The notes under the pieces were generated by a model. That model was not told the origin of the DNA. It did not search any database and saw nothing but the letters and a program-made list of their open reading frames with translations. From JAIBJN01 sp963784175 (GTDB lineage: Bacteria > Actinomycetota > Thermoleophilia > Gaiellales > Gaiellaceae), in assembly GCA_963784175.1 (NCBI GenBank), contig CAWAQJ010000012.1, positions 124,001 to 188,000 on the forward strand: DNA of 64,000 nt, given 5' to 3'. Each line of letters starts with the position of its first letter. Position 1 is the first letter of the stretch. The position numbers and the translations under genes are program-made. Of the stretch, positions 40,392 through 48,336 are shown one piece after another.

Positions 40392-41725
40392 TGCCGAGGC
40401 GCGTCGTCGTACTCGGAGCGGGTGCGACCGGCGAGGCCTTCGTCGCAGCGCTCGCGAAGCTCGAACCCGAGACCGAGATGACGGTGGTCGAGCGCGAGCT
40501 CGTGGGGGGCGAGTGCTCCTACTGGGCCTGCATCCCCTCGAAGACGCTGCTGCGCCCCCTGGAGGTCGTACACCGTGCCCGGCTCGCCCCGGGAGCGGAC
40601 AAGGCCGTCACGGAGGTCGACCTGGCCGGCGTCTTCGGCTGGCGCGACTTCATGGCCGAGAAGGACGACACGAGTCAGGCCAAGTGGGTCGAGAAGCAGG
40701 GCGCGAAGCTCGTCCGCGGGCAGGGCGTCGTCAAGGAGCCCGGGCTCGTCACGGTCGGCGAGGAGGAGCACCCGTACGACGCGCTCCTCGTCGCCACGGG
40801 CTCGGTGCCTGTCATCCCGCCGATCGAGGGCCTCGCCTCCGTGCCGCACTGGACGAGCCGCGAGGGCACGAGCGCGAGCGCCGTGCCCGAGAGCCTCGTC
40901 GTCGTCGGAGGCGGCGCAGTCGGCTGCGAGCTATCGCAGCTCTACACGCGGCTCGGCGCCAAGGTCACCCTGATCCAGGGCGGGTCCCGCCTGCTCCCGC
41001 AGATCGACGGGGAGGTCACGGCGATCCTCGCCGACCGGCTCCGGGAAGAGGGCGTCGACATCCGCTTCGACGCGAGGGCGACCGGCGTCGAGGGAGGCGG
41101 CGACGCGCCGTTCCGCCTGGAGCTCGACGGCGGGGACGCGGTGGAGGCGGAGCGCCTGCTCGTCGCTACCGGGCGCAGGCCGAACGTCGACGGCTTCGGG
41201 CTCGAGAACCTCGATCTGACCTTCGAGCGAAAGGGGATCGCCGTCGACGACCGGCTCGCGGCCGGGGAGAACGTCTGGGCGGCGGGCGATGTCACGGGCG
41301 TCGCACTCTTCACCCACGTGGGGAAGTACCAGGGCCGCATCGCGGCTGCGAACGTCGTCGGCCAGGACAGGCGCGCGGACTACCGCGCGATCCCGGCTGC
41401 CGTGTTCACCGACCCCCAGGTCGCCGTCGCGGGCGACACCAGCGGCGAGGGCGCCGTCTCGTCCTCCTGGCCGCTCGAATCCGTGTCGCGCACCGGGACC
41501 TACCAGCGCCCCAAGCAGCCGGGGCTCCTGAAGCTCTTCGCCGACCCCGAGCGCGGCGTGCTGGTCGGCGCCGCAGCCGTCGGGCCCGAGTCCGGCGAGT
41601 GGATCGGACAGCTCACGCTGGCGATCCGCGCCGAGGTCCCCGTGGATGTCGTCCGGGACACGATCCAGCCCTTCCCGACCTTCTCGGAGGCGATCTTCTT
41701 CGCCGCCCGGGATCTGGATCTGTAG
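40391..41725 (+). CDS. Dihydrolipoamide dehydrogenase-type pyridine nucleotide-disulfide oxidoreductase
   Basis: FAD flavoprotein with the redox disulfide in GGECSYWACIPSKTLLRPL (the CxxxxC of E3 and mercuric reductase). VVLGAGATGEAF is the FAD loop, VVVGGGAVGCELSQLYTRLG the NAD loop, and NVWAAGDVTGVALFTHVGKY the second FAD motif. 444 aa, slightly short. The C-terminal His-Glu pair of true E3 is not obvious: the end reads IQPFPTFSEAIFFAARDL, closer to the soluble transhydrogenase/merA-like branch. GTG at 40391 overlaps the nuoN stop. It may supply E3 to the E1-E2 genes at 15678, since none is next to them. Confidence 0.88.
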   Translation: MPRRVVVLGAGATGEAFVAALAKLEPETEMTVVERELVGGECSYWACIPSKTLLRPLEVVHRARLAPGADKAVTEVDLAGVFGWRDFMAEKDDTSQAKWVEKQGAKLVRGQGVVKEPGLVTVGEEEHPYDALLVATGSVPVIPPIEGLASVPHWTSREGTSASAVPESLVVVGGGAVGCELSQLYTRLGAKVTLIQGGSRLLPQIDGEVTAILADRLREEGVDIRFDARATGVEGGGDAPFRLELDGGDAVEAERLLVATGRRPNVDGFGLENLDLTFERKGIAVDDRLAAGENVWAAGDVTGVALFTHVGKYQGRIAAANVVGQDRRADYRAIPAAVFTDPQVAVAGDTSGEGAVSSSWPLESVSRTGTYQRPKQPGLLKLFADPERGVLVGAAAVGPESGEWIGQLTLAIRAEVPVDVVRDTIQPFPTFSEAIFFAARDLDL

Positions 41726-41728
41726 CCT
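41723..41728 (+). promoter_or_regulatory. -10 box TAGCCT of the cNMP-binding gene, sharing TAG with the upstream stop
   Basis: The TAG stop of the flavoprotein gene (41723-41725) is the first half of TAGCCT, which is 7 nt from ATG 41736. The three-gene cyclic-nucleotide operon can thus be transcribed separately from nuo. Confidence 0.55.
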
Positions 41729-41735
41729 CGCGAAC

Positions 41736-42152
41736 ATGACTGAACGAGACGAGCTCGTCCGCAGCCTCTCGGGCCTCGCCCTCTTCTCGGACCTGCGCGA
41801 CGCCGACCTCGAGGCGATCGCGGACCCCGACCTGGAGCGGCGCTTCGGCGAGGGCGAGCGGGTGCTGCGCCGCGGCCTCTCCGGGAGCGGCTTCTACATC
41901 ATCCTCGACGGGGAAGCGGCCGTCGAGATCGCCGGTGACGACGAGCCGCGCCGGCTGCGCCGCGGCGACTTCTTCGGCGAGGTCTCCACGCTGCTCGACT
42001 GCAAGCCGACCGCCGACGTGATCGCCCGCTCGTCCCTGCACGCCCTCGAGATCCCGGGCCCGCAGCTCGAGGCCTTCCTCCTGCAGTACCCGCGCGTCAC
42101 CTACCGGATGCTCCAGACCGTGACGCGTCGGCTCCGAGACGTCCTCGGCTAG
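41736..42152 (+). CDS. Stand-alone cyclic-nucleotide-binding domain protein
   Basis: 138 aa consisting of one CAP/Crp-type cNMP-binding barrel with no DNA-binding domain. SGSGFYIILDGEAAVEIAG and RRGDFFGEVSTLLDCKPTAD are the beta-roll and phosphate-binding cassette. FGE is intact, but the usual Arg of the RxAxV element is replaced: the sequence reads KPTADV, with Lys one position earlier. Binding strength and ligand are therefore uncertain. Its stop overlaps the FAD oxidoreductase start (TAGTG), and a class III cyclase follows, so it probably acts as the receptor in this unit. Confidence 0.85.
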   Translation: MTERDELVRSLSGLALFSDLRDADLEAIADPDLERRFGEGERVLRRGLSGSGFYIILDGEAAVEIAGDDEPRRLRRGDFFGEVSTLLDCKPTADVIARSSLHALEIPGPQLEAFLLQYPRVTYRMLQTVTRRLRDVLG

Positions 42153-43623
42153 TGGCGGAGACAGGGCACGACCGGCCGTTCCCGCCGGGCGACTACCCCG
42201 TCGTCGTGGTCGGAAGCGGGCCCGGCGGCCTGCAGGCGAGCTACTGCCTCTCGCGACTGGGCGTCGACTGCGCGACCATCTCGCGGGACGACGCGCCGGG
42301 AGGCATGTTCCGGCAGTTCCCGATCTTCCAGCGCCTGCTCTCGTGGTCGAAGCCGGATGCGCCGGCCGAGCCCGGCACCCGCGAGTACGAGTGGTACGAC
42401 CACAACAGCCTCGTCGCGGACGAACCGCAACATCAGGGGCTCGTGCCCCCGCTGATGGACCGCTCGTACATCGTTCCCTCGCGGCCCGAGATGGAGGCCG
42501 GGCTCGCCGCGTTCGCCGAGCAGGTCCCCGTGCCGGTTCGCTACGGCTGCGCGTGGGAGTCGACACGGCGGGCACGACGACGGACGCCTCGTGCTCGCGA
42601 CCTCCGACGGCGAGTACACCTGCCGCGCCGCCGTCTTCGCCCTCGGCGTCACGACGCCCTGGTTCTCGCCCATCCCCGGCATCGAGAACGTGCCCCACTA
42701 CGTCGACACGCGGCCCGCCGGAGGAGTACCGGGGCCGGCGCGTCTTCGTGATCGGGAAGCGCAACTCCGCGTTCGAGATCGCCGACGGTCTCCTGCCCTG
42801 GGCGCGGCAGGTCGTGCTCGGCTCGCCCAGGCCCGTGCAGACAAGCGTGCTCGCGCAGGCGACCGTGCGCGTCCGCTATCTCCAGCCGTTCGAGGATCAC
42901 GCGCTCGGCGGCGGCACGTTCGCGCTCGACCTCGCCGTCGACCGCATCGAGCGCGTCGGCGATCGCTGGCGCGTCTCCGGCCAGGGCACGACCCGCGCGT
43001 GCAACGTCGAACTCGAGGTCGACGACGTGATCGCCGCTACCGGCTTCACGACGCCGCTGCTCGACCTCGGCGAGCTGGGCGTGCGCACGGTCTCGCAGGG
43101 GCGCATCCCCGCCATGACGCCGTTCTGGGAGAGCTCGCCCGGCTCGGGCATCTACTTCGCCGGGAACACGACGCAGGGAGCGCCGGGGCTCCGCAAGCAC
43201 GGCGTCGGGGCCGCTTCGGCGGCCGTGCACGGCTTCCGCTACAACGCACGCGTGATGGCGCGACATCTCGTGGCCACCCACCTCGGGCCGAAGCCGGCCT
43301 GTCCGACGGTCGACGCGCCGGAGCTCGCTCCCTACCTGCTCGAGGAGGCGACGACCGCGCCGGAGCTCTGGGCGCAGAAGGCCTATCTCGCGCGCGCCGT
43401 CTACCGCAACGGCGACACGGAGATCGTCCCGCTCGCCGCCTGGCTCGACGACCCGGGTGACGGAGCGGCCGCCGTGACCGTGGAGATGGACGCCTCCGGC
43501 GACGTCTACCCGGCGGTCTACTCCTCGGCCGAGGGGAACGTGCGCGAGCTGCTCCTGCCGCCTCACCACCTCAACGACTTCCGCGGGCCCGAGCACGAGG
43601 CGGAGCTCCGCGCAGCGCTGTGA
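42152..43623 (+). CDS. FAD/NAD(P)-dependent oxidoreductase (flavin-monooxygenase-like), two frameshifts
   Basis: About 490 aa once repaired. VVVVGSGPGGLQASYCLSRLG near residue 17 is the FAD fold, RRVFVIGKRNSAFEIADGL the NAD(P) fold, and DDVIAATGFTTPLLDL the ATG-F element typical of FMO-like and YpdA-like enzymes. Frame 1 runs to CAWESTRR; deleting one G of 42570-42572 continues as HDDGRLVLATSDGEYT; deleting one C of 42714-42716 continues as PPEEYRGRRVFVIG to the stop at 43621-43623. Both joins are clean. GTG start overlaps the upstream stop, and the stop overlaps the cyclase start. Substrate unknown. Confidence 0.8.
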
Positions 43624-45023
43624 GACGCCTCACCGGCCCGCTCCTCCTGCTGGCCGTCCCGCTCGCCGGCCTCTTCCTCCTCCTGGGCGTACCCCGCCTC
43701 GACCTGATCTGGGAGCACCAGCCGGCTCACTTCTGGCTCGTGCTCATCGCGGCCGTCCTGAGCTTCCTGCTCGGCCTCCTCATGGGCGAGGCGGCGGGCC
43801 GCCGGGGAGACGCCCGCGTCCTCCTGGTCGCGCTCGCCTTCCTCTCCAGCTCCGGATTCCTCGCGCTGCACGCCCTGGCGACGCCGGGCCAGCTGCTCGA
43901 GGGCAAGAACGCCGGCTTCCAGATCGCCTCGGCGATCGGCCTGTTCGTCGGCTCGATCTTCGCCGGCGCGGCCGCCCTTCCGCTCAGCGCCGCCGCAGGC
44001 GCCGCGATCGTCCGCCGCCGCCTGCTCCTCTTCGCCTCGTTGGGCGCCGTTCTCGGCGTCTGGGCCGTGCTCTCGCTCGCCACGTTGCCTCCCCTCGACG
44101 AGCCGATCACGCCCGAATCGGCTCGGGATCCGCTGCTCGTGCTCTGGATCCTGGGCGTGGCGCTCTACGGATTCGCCGCGTACCGCTACGGGCGCCTGTG
44201 CACCGTCCAGCGAGCGCCCGTCGCGCTGGCCGTCGTCGCGGGCTGGATCCTGCTGGCGGAGGCCCTGCTGGCCGTCGCCATCTCGCGAAACTGGCACGTG
44301 AGCTGGTGGGAGTGGCACCTGCTCATGCTGCTCGCCTTCGCCCTCGTGGCGCGAAATGTCTGGGCCGAGTGGAAGCGGGAGGGCCCCGCCGAGATCTTCG
44401 CCGACCTCTACGAGGAACGGACGCTCGGCCACCGTGAGGACGTGAGCATCCTCTTCGCCGACCTCCAGGGGTACACGGCGTTCGCCGAGCGCTCGACGCC
44501 CGATGTCGTGCGGGCGATGATGAACGACTACTTCGTCACGATCGCGCCCGTCGTCGACGGCGAGGACGGCGAGCTCGTCCAGACGGTCGGCGATCAGGTC
44601 TTCGCCGTCTTCCGGAACCCGGGCCATGAGCAGCGGGCATCGCGCGCCGCCCTCCAGCTCCAGGAGGTGACCGCCTCGCTGGCGGCGCGCCATCCCGACT
44701 GGCCGCGCTTTCGTGTCGGCATCAACTCGGGAGAGGCGCACATCGGCCTCGTGAAGGCGCCCGGAGCCCGCTACTTCTCGCCGACCGGCGACGTCGTCAA
44801 CACGGCGTCCCGCCTCGAGGGGCAGGCGAGAGCAGGGGAGGTCGTGATCTCGGGCAAGACGCGCCTCGCGCTCGGTGAGGACGTCGTGGTCGACGACCTC
44901 GGCGAGCTGCCCGTCAAGGGCAAGGAGCGGCCGGTGCAGGCGTTCGTGCTACGCGCGCTGACTGCGGACCGGGACCAGCGCGACCAGGGCCTGGAGGATG
45001 AGCACGCCGAACGCGACCGCTAG
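43620..45023 (+). CDS. Membrane-bound class III adenylate/guanylate cyclase
   Basis: An N-terminal membrane domain of about six helices (residues 5-240) is followed by a class III cyclase domain. Metal aspartates are in SILFADLQGYTAF and VQTVGDQVFAVF, and the catalytic Asn/Arg block is YFSPTGDVVNTASRLEGQA. At the position usually held by the adenine-selecting Lys (just before GD) there is Gln, so nucleotide specificity is open. GTG at 43620 overlaps the FAD gene stop (GTGA). The 3' end, past VKGKERPVQAFVLRAL, overlaps the convergent membrane gene by 75 nt. It is the source of cNMP for the receptor gene two positions upstream, by inference. Confidence 0.9.
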   Translation: MRRLTGPLLLLAVPLAGLFLLLGVPRLDLIWEHQPAHFWLVLIAAVLSFLLGLLMGEAAGRRGDARVLLVALAFLSSSGFLALHALATPGQLLEGKNAGFQIASAIGLFVGSIFAGAAALPLSAAAGAAIVRRRLLLFASLGAVLGVWAVLSLATLPPLDEPITPESARDPLLVLWILGVALYGFAAYRYGRLCTVQRAPVALAVVAGWILLAEALLAVAISRNWHVSWWEWHLLMLLAFALVARNVWAEWKREGPAEIFADLYEERTLGHREDVSILFADLQGYTAFAERSTPDVVRAMMNDYFVTIAPVVDGEDGELVQTVGDQVFAVFRNPGHEQRASRAALQLQEVTASLAARHPDWPRFRVGINSGEAHIGLVKAPGARYFSPTGDVVNTASRLEGQARAGEVVISGKTRLALGEDVVVDDLGELPVKGKERPVQAFVLRALTADRDQRDQGLEDEHAERDR

Positions 45024-45344
45024 CGCCGCGCTGGCAGCCGCGGGAACCGCGGCCTCGGAGACCGCGGGCGCGCGGATCGCCGCGCCCCCGACGATCGTGA
45101 CCACGAGGATGCACGCGAGAACCGCCTGAAGGCGCCCGAGCGCATCGCCGCTGCCCCCGTCCACGGCATCCACGACCTCACCGAAGCAGACGAGGCCCGC
45201 GATTGCGGTGACCGGGACCGCCAGGACGAGCAGGTAGAAGGACAAGCCGGCGTGGCCGAGCGCGTCGGAGACTGCGGTGGCGAGCAGGAGAGCTCCGGCG
45301 AGCTCGACGGCCATCGCCCCGGCGCCGCTGCGCATCTCCCGCAT
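44949..45344 (-). CDS. Small four-helix membrane protein of unknown function
   Basis: 131 aa with four hydrophobic segments (VELAGALLLATAVSDALG, FYLLVLAVPVTAIAGLV, LQAVLACILVVTIVGGA, ALAVAFGVLILQALVALV). No family recognised. ATG 45344 or the later ATG at 45314 could be the start. Its 3' end is antisense to the tail of the cyclase gene. Confidence 0.65.
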   Translation of the reverse strand: MREMRSGAGAMAVELAGALLLATAVSDALGHAGLSFYLLVLAVPVTAIAGLVCFGEVVDAVDGGSGDALGRLQAVLACILVVTIVGGAAIRAPAVSEAAVPAAASAALAVAFGVLILQALVALVPVRSQRA

Positions 45345-45417
45345 GGGTGTTCAGGTTCGACGCCCCCACCCGTTCTCCTTCGTTACGCTGGCGCAAGCGA
45401 CCGAGGAGGCTCAGAGC

Positions 45418-46125
45418 ATGGCGGACACTGCGGTTACCTGGCTCGGACATTCCGCTTTCCGGATCGACACGCCGGGAGGCAAGCGCGTCTACATCGACCC
45501 CTGGCTGAGCGGCAACCCGAAGTGCCCCGAGAGCGAGAAGTCGCCGGAGCGCGTCGACCTGATCGCCCTCACGCACGGGCACGGCGACCACTTCGGCGAC
45601 ACCTTCGAGCTTGCTCAGCGCTTCGAGTGCCCGGTGATCGCGCTCGTCGAGGTTCGCGACTGGCTCGCGATCCGGGGCCTCCCCGAAGACGATGCGCAGG
45701 CGGGCAACAAGGGCGGGACGCTCGAGGCCGCCGGCGTCAAGGTCACGCTCGTCGACGCCCGGCACTCGAGCAGCATCTTCCACGACGGGGGCATCGTGGC
45801 CCTCGGCGAGGCGGCGGGGCTCGTGGTCGAGGTCGAGAACGGGACGAAGCTCTACTTCGCCGGCGACACGTGCGTCTTCGGCGACATGCAGCTCATCGCA
45901 CGCCTCTACGCGCCCGACGTCGCGATCCTGCCGATCGGCGGCCACTTCACGATGGATCCGAAGGAGGCCGCTGTCGCGATCGAGCTCCTCGGCGCCAAGC
46001 GCTGCATTCCGTGCCACTACGGGACGTTCGGCCTGCTCGCCGGCACGCCCGAGCAGCTCCGCGAGCAGCTGACGACCGACTGCGAGATCCTCGCGCCCGA
46101 CCCGGGCGGCACCGTGACGGTTTGA
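45418..46125 (+). CDS. UPF0173-family metallo-beta-lactamase-fold hydrolase
   Basis: A di-metal hydrolase with VTWLGHSAFRIDTPGGKRV at the N-terminus and the metal motif THGHGDHFGD near residue 55, then DARHSSSIFHDG and YFAGDTCVFGDMQLIA. 235 aa, the UPF0173/YtkL type; physiological substrate unknown. GAGGAGG precedes the ATG, and TACGCT some 30 nt upstream is a plausible -10. It overlaps the next gene by one base. Confidence 0.92.
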   Translation: MADTAVTWLGHSAFRIDTPGGKRVYIDPWLSGNPKCPESEKSPERVDLIALTHGHGDHFGDTFELAQRFECPVIALVEVRDWLAIRGLPEDDAQAGNKGGTLEAAGVKVTLVDARHSSSIFHDGGIVALGEAAGLVVEVENGTKLYFAGDTCVFGDMQLIARLYAPDVAILPIGGHFTMDPKEAAVAIELLGAKRCIPCHYGTFGLLAGTPEQLREQLTTDCEILAPDPGGTVTV

Positions 46126-46406
46126 TGCGGCAGCGCTGGTTCGGGTCCACGGGCCACCAGGTGCCCGAGATCGCCGTCGAGGGCGAGGACGACATCCCGC
46201 TCGACGACGCGCTCGTCCTCGACGACGTGAGCGACGAGGTGCGCCTCCGCGAGGCTCATGCGAGCGGGACGCCGGTCGTCGTGCGGGCCGCGGACGCCGA
46301 GTCCGTCACGCGCGCGCTCGCGCGACCCGAGGTGGCGTGCGTGCTCGTTCCCGCGGCGCAGCGCGGCCTCCGCGATCTCGACTTCCGCAAGATCACGTAC
46401 GGCTAG
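46125..46406 (+). CDS. Hypothetical protein, 93 aa
   Basis: Starts in the TGATG overlap with the UPF0173 gene, so it is co-translated. The sequence is acidic early (EGEDDIPLDDALVLDDVSDE), then VVVRAADAESVTRALARPEV and a conserved-looking end RGLRDLDFRKITYG. No motif I can name. Its stop shares a CTAG with the stop of the convergent dehydrogenase gene. Confidence 0.7.
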   Translation: MRQRWFGSTGHQVPEIAVEGEDDIPLDDALVLDDVSDEVRLREAHASGTPVVVRAADAESVTRALARPEVACVLVPAAQRGLRDLDFRKITYG

Positions 46407-47143
46407 ACGCTGTCGCCGGGCAGGCGAACGCCGCCGGCACGCTCGCGGAACGCCGGCACCGGGTCGGCCTCCGGGCGGGCGACCAGGAGCACCGCGCCGT
46501 AGCCGTCGCCCGCGAGGGCGTCGACGAGCAGCTGGAGCCCGACGGCGAGCGCGAAGGCCTTGTGCGCCTGCTCGCCCCCGAAGGGGACGAGGTCCTCCGG
46601 CCGCGCCTTGCCTGCGATCACGTCGCCGTACGTCACCTTCCCCATGGAGAGGTCGGCGACGACGTGGGCGCCGTCCGAGCTCGGGATCGCGATCGTGAAC
46701 GCGTTGGTCCCCGTGAGCGGCGGGCCACCGTCGGGGTGGGGCAGCCGCGGTGGCGACGTGGCCGTCAGGGCCACGGCGAGACCGCCGTCGGCGAGCTTCC
46801 GCGACCAGTATCCGAGTGAGCCCGTAGGGAAACACTCGTGCGCGACGACGACTCGCGCGCGTTCCGGGGGAGCGGCCAGCTGGGCGTCGACGATGGCCGC
46901 GAGGGTCAGGTAGCCGAGCGCGCCGCGCCCCTCCCAGCGTTCGTAGCCCTCGTCCGCGACCACCCTCTCGGGGCGCGCGGACGGGTCGAGGTCGGTGAGC
47001 GTGGCCAGCCAGTCGACGCGCGAGAGGCCGTGACCCTCCTTGCCGCGCGCCTCGGCGTCGAGGAAGTGGTCGGCGAGGACGCCTGCCTCGCGCTCCTCGA
47101 ACCCGAGCGCCCGCAGGCGGCCGTGGACGTCCTCGGTGCTCAG
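46403..47143 (-). CDS. Ldh2-family (malate/L-lactate/ureidoglycolate-type) dehydrogenase, short form
   Basis: NAD(P)-dependent 2-hydroxyacid dehydrogenase family. EARGKEGHGLSRVDWLAT is the family substrate motif (HGxxR/S), with GTNAFTIAIPSSDG and KVTYGDVIAGKA later. At about 246 aa it is much shorter than the usual 330-360. No ATG/GTG/TTG gives a sensible start; the coding sequence begins LSTEDVHGRLRALGF, and its CTG at 47141-47143 overlaps the mrp stop as CTGA, in the same way that ATGA and GTGA overlaps occur elsewhere here. A CTG start is therefore proposed. Activity is uncertain given the length. Confidence 0.75.
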   Translation of the reverse strand: MSTEDVHGRLRALGFEEREAGVLADHFLDAEARGKEGHGLSRVDWLATLTDLDPSARPERVVADEGYERWEGRGALGYLTLAAIVDAQLAAPPERARVVVAHECFPTGSLGYWSRKLADGGLAVALTATSPPRLPHPDGGPPLTGTNAFTIAIPSSDGAHVVADLSMGKVTYGDVIAGKARPEDLVPFGGEQAHKAFALAVGLQLLVDALAGDGYGAVLLVARPEADPVPAFRERAGGVRLPGDSV

Positions 47144-48261
47144 CTGTGGACGAGCGGGAGAGGCTTGACGATGCCGACGCCCTCTTCGCGCCTCGTGTCG
47201 GCGATCGCCTCGGCAAGGGCGACGATCGCCCGCGAGACCTCCGCCTCGGGCTCGACGAGGACGATCGGCTCGCCCTGGTCGGCAAGGGCACCGAGCCGCG
47301 GATCGAACGGGATGCGGCCGAGGAGCGGGGCCTCGACCTCGACGGCGAGCGCCTCGCCGCCACCCGAGCCGAAGAGCTCCTCGCGGGAGCCGTCCTCCCG
47401 CGTCATGTAGGCCATGTTCTCGACCACGCCCAGCAGGCGCATGTTGGTCTTGCGCGCCATCGTCGCCGCGCGCACGGCAACCTGCTGAGCGGCGCGGTGC
47501 GGGGTCGTCACGACGACGGCCTCGGCGCGGGGCAGCAGCTGTCCGAGCGAGATGGCCACGTCGCCGGTTCCGGGCGGCATGTCCACGACGAGCGTGTCCA
47601 GCTCGCCCCAGTGCACGTCGGAGAGGAACTGCTCCAGCGCCCGGTGGAGCATGGGCCCGCGCCACATGACCGGGGTGTTCTCGTCGAGGAAGAAGCCGAT
47701 CGACATGACCTTGAGGTCGCCGCGGACGGGCGGGACGATCATCGCCCGCTCGCCGTCGTCGACCGCGACGGGGCGCTGGTGGACGCCGAGCATGTGCGGG
47801 ATCGAGTAGCCGTAGACGTCGGCGTCGAGGACGCCCGTCTTCTGCCCGAGCGTCGAGAACGCCGCTGCGAGGTTCGCCGCCAGCGAGGACTTGCCGACGC
47901 CGCCCTTGCCGCTCGCCACGGCGAGCACCCGGGTACGTGCATCGACCGAGATTCCCGGCGTCCGCTCGGAGACACCGCCGCGCAGGCGGGTCGTGAGCGC
48001 AGCCTTTTCCTCCGCCGTCATGACGTCGAACGTGAGCGCGACCTCGTCGACGCCCTCGAGGGGGAGCAGCGCGCCGTCGACCTGGTCCTGGAAGCTGGCG
48101 CGGAGCGGGCAGCCGGCAACCGTGAGCGCGATCGTCAGGCCCACGCGCCCGCCTTCGATCGCGACGTCGCGCACCATGTCGAGCTCGATGACCGAGCGCC
48201 CCAGCTCAGGGTCGATCACCTGCTCGAGCGCGCCGAGAATCTCCTCTCGCGTTACCGCCAT
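47140..48261 (-). CDS. Mrp/ApbC-type Fe-S cluster carrier ATPase
   Basis: Holds and transfers [4Fe-4S] clusters. The N-terminal MIP18/DUF59 domain (residues 1-85; ILGALEQVIDPELGRSVIEL and TVAGCPLR) is followed by the P-loop GKGGVGKSSLAANLA near residue 115 and DMPPGTGDVAISL. The paired cluster cysteines of ApbC are not evident near the C-terminus (NMAYMTREDGSREELFGSGG), so it may function by another surface or be a variant. 373 aa. ATG follows TAGCCT (48269-48274) by 7 nt. Confidence 0.92.
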   Translation of the reverse strand: MAVTREEILGALEQVIDPELGRSVIELDMVRDVAIEGGRVGLTIALTVAGCPLRASFQDQVDGALLPLEGVDEVALTFDVMTAEEKAALTTRLRGGVSERTPGISVDARTRVLAVASGKGGVGKSSLAANLAAAFSTLGQKTGVLDADVYGYSIPHMLGVHQRPVAVDDGERAMIVPPVRGDLKVMSIGFFLDENTPVMWRGPMLHRALEQFLSDVHWGELDTLVVDMPPGTGDVAISLGQLLPRAEAVVVTTPHRAAQQVAVRAATMARKTNMRLLGVVENMAYMTREDGSREELFGSGGGEALAVEVEAPLLGRIPFDPRLGALADQGEPIVLVEPEAEVSRAIVALAEAIADTRREEGVGIVKPLPLVHS

Positions 48262-48336
48262 GGCACCTAGGCTACCAACGTCCAGGCGTTCGCCCGGCCC
48301 CGTCCGGCGTCCTCTGCTGCCAGACTCAGAGCCCTG

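Noticed and set aside
42152..43623. FAD oxidoreductase as a decayed pseudogene
   Set aside because: Apart from two single-base insertions all motifs and all overlaps with neighbours are intact, which is unlike gene decay.
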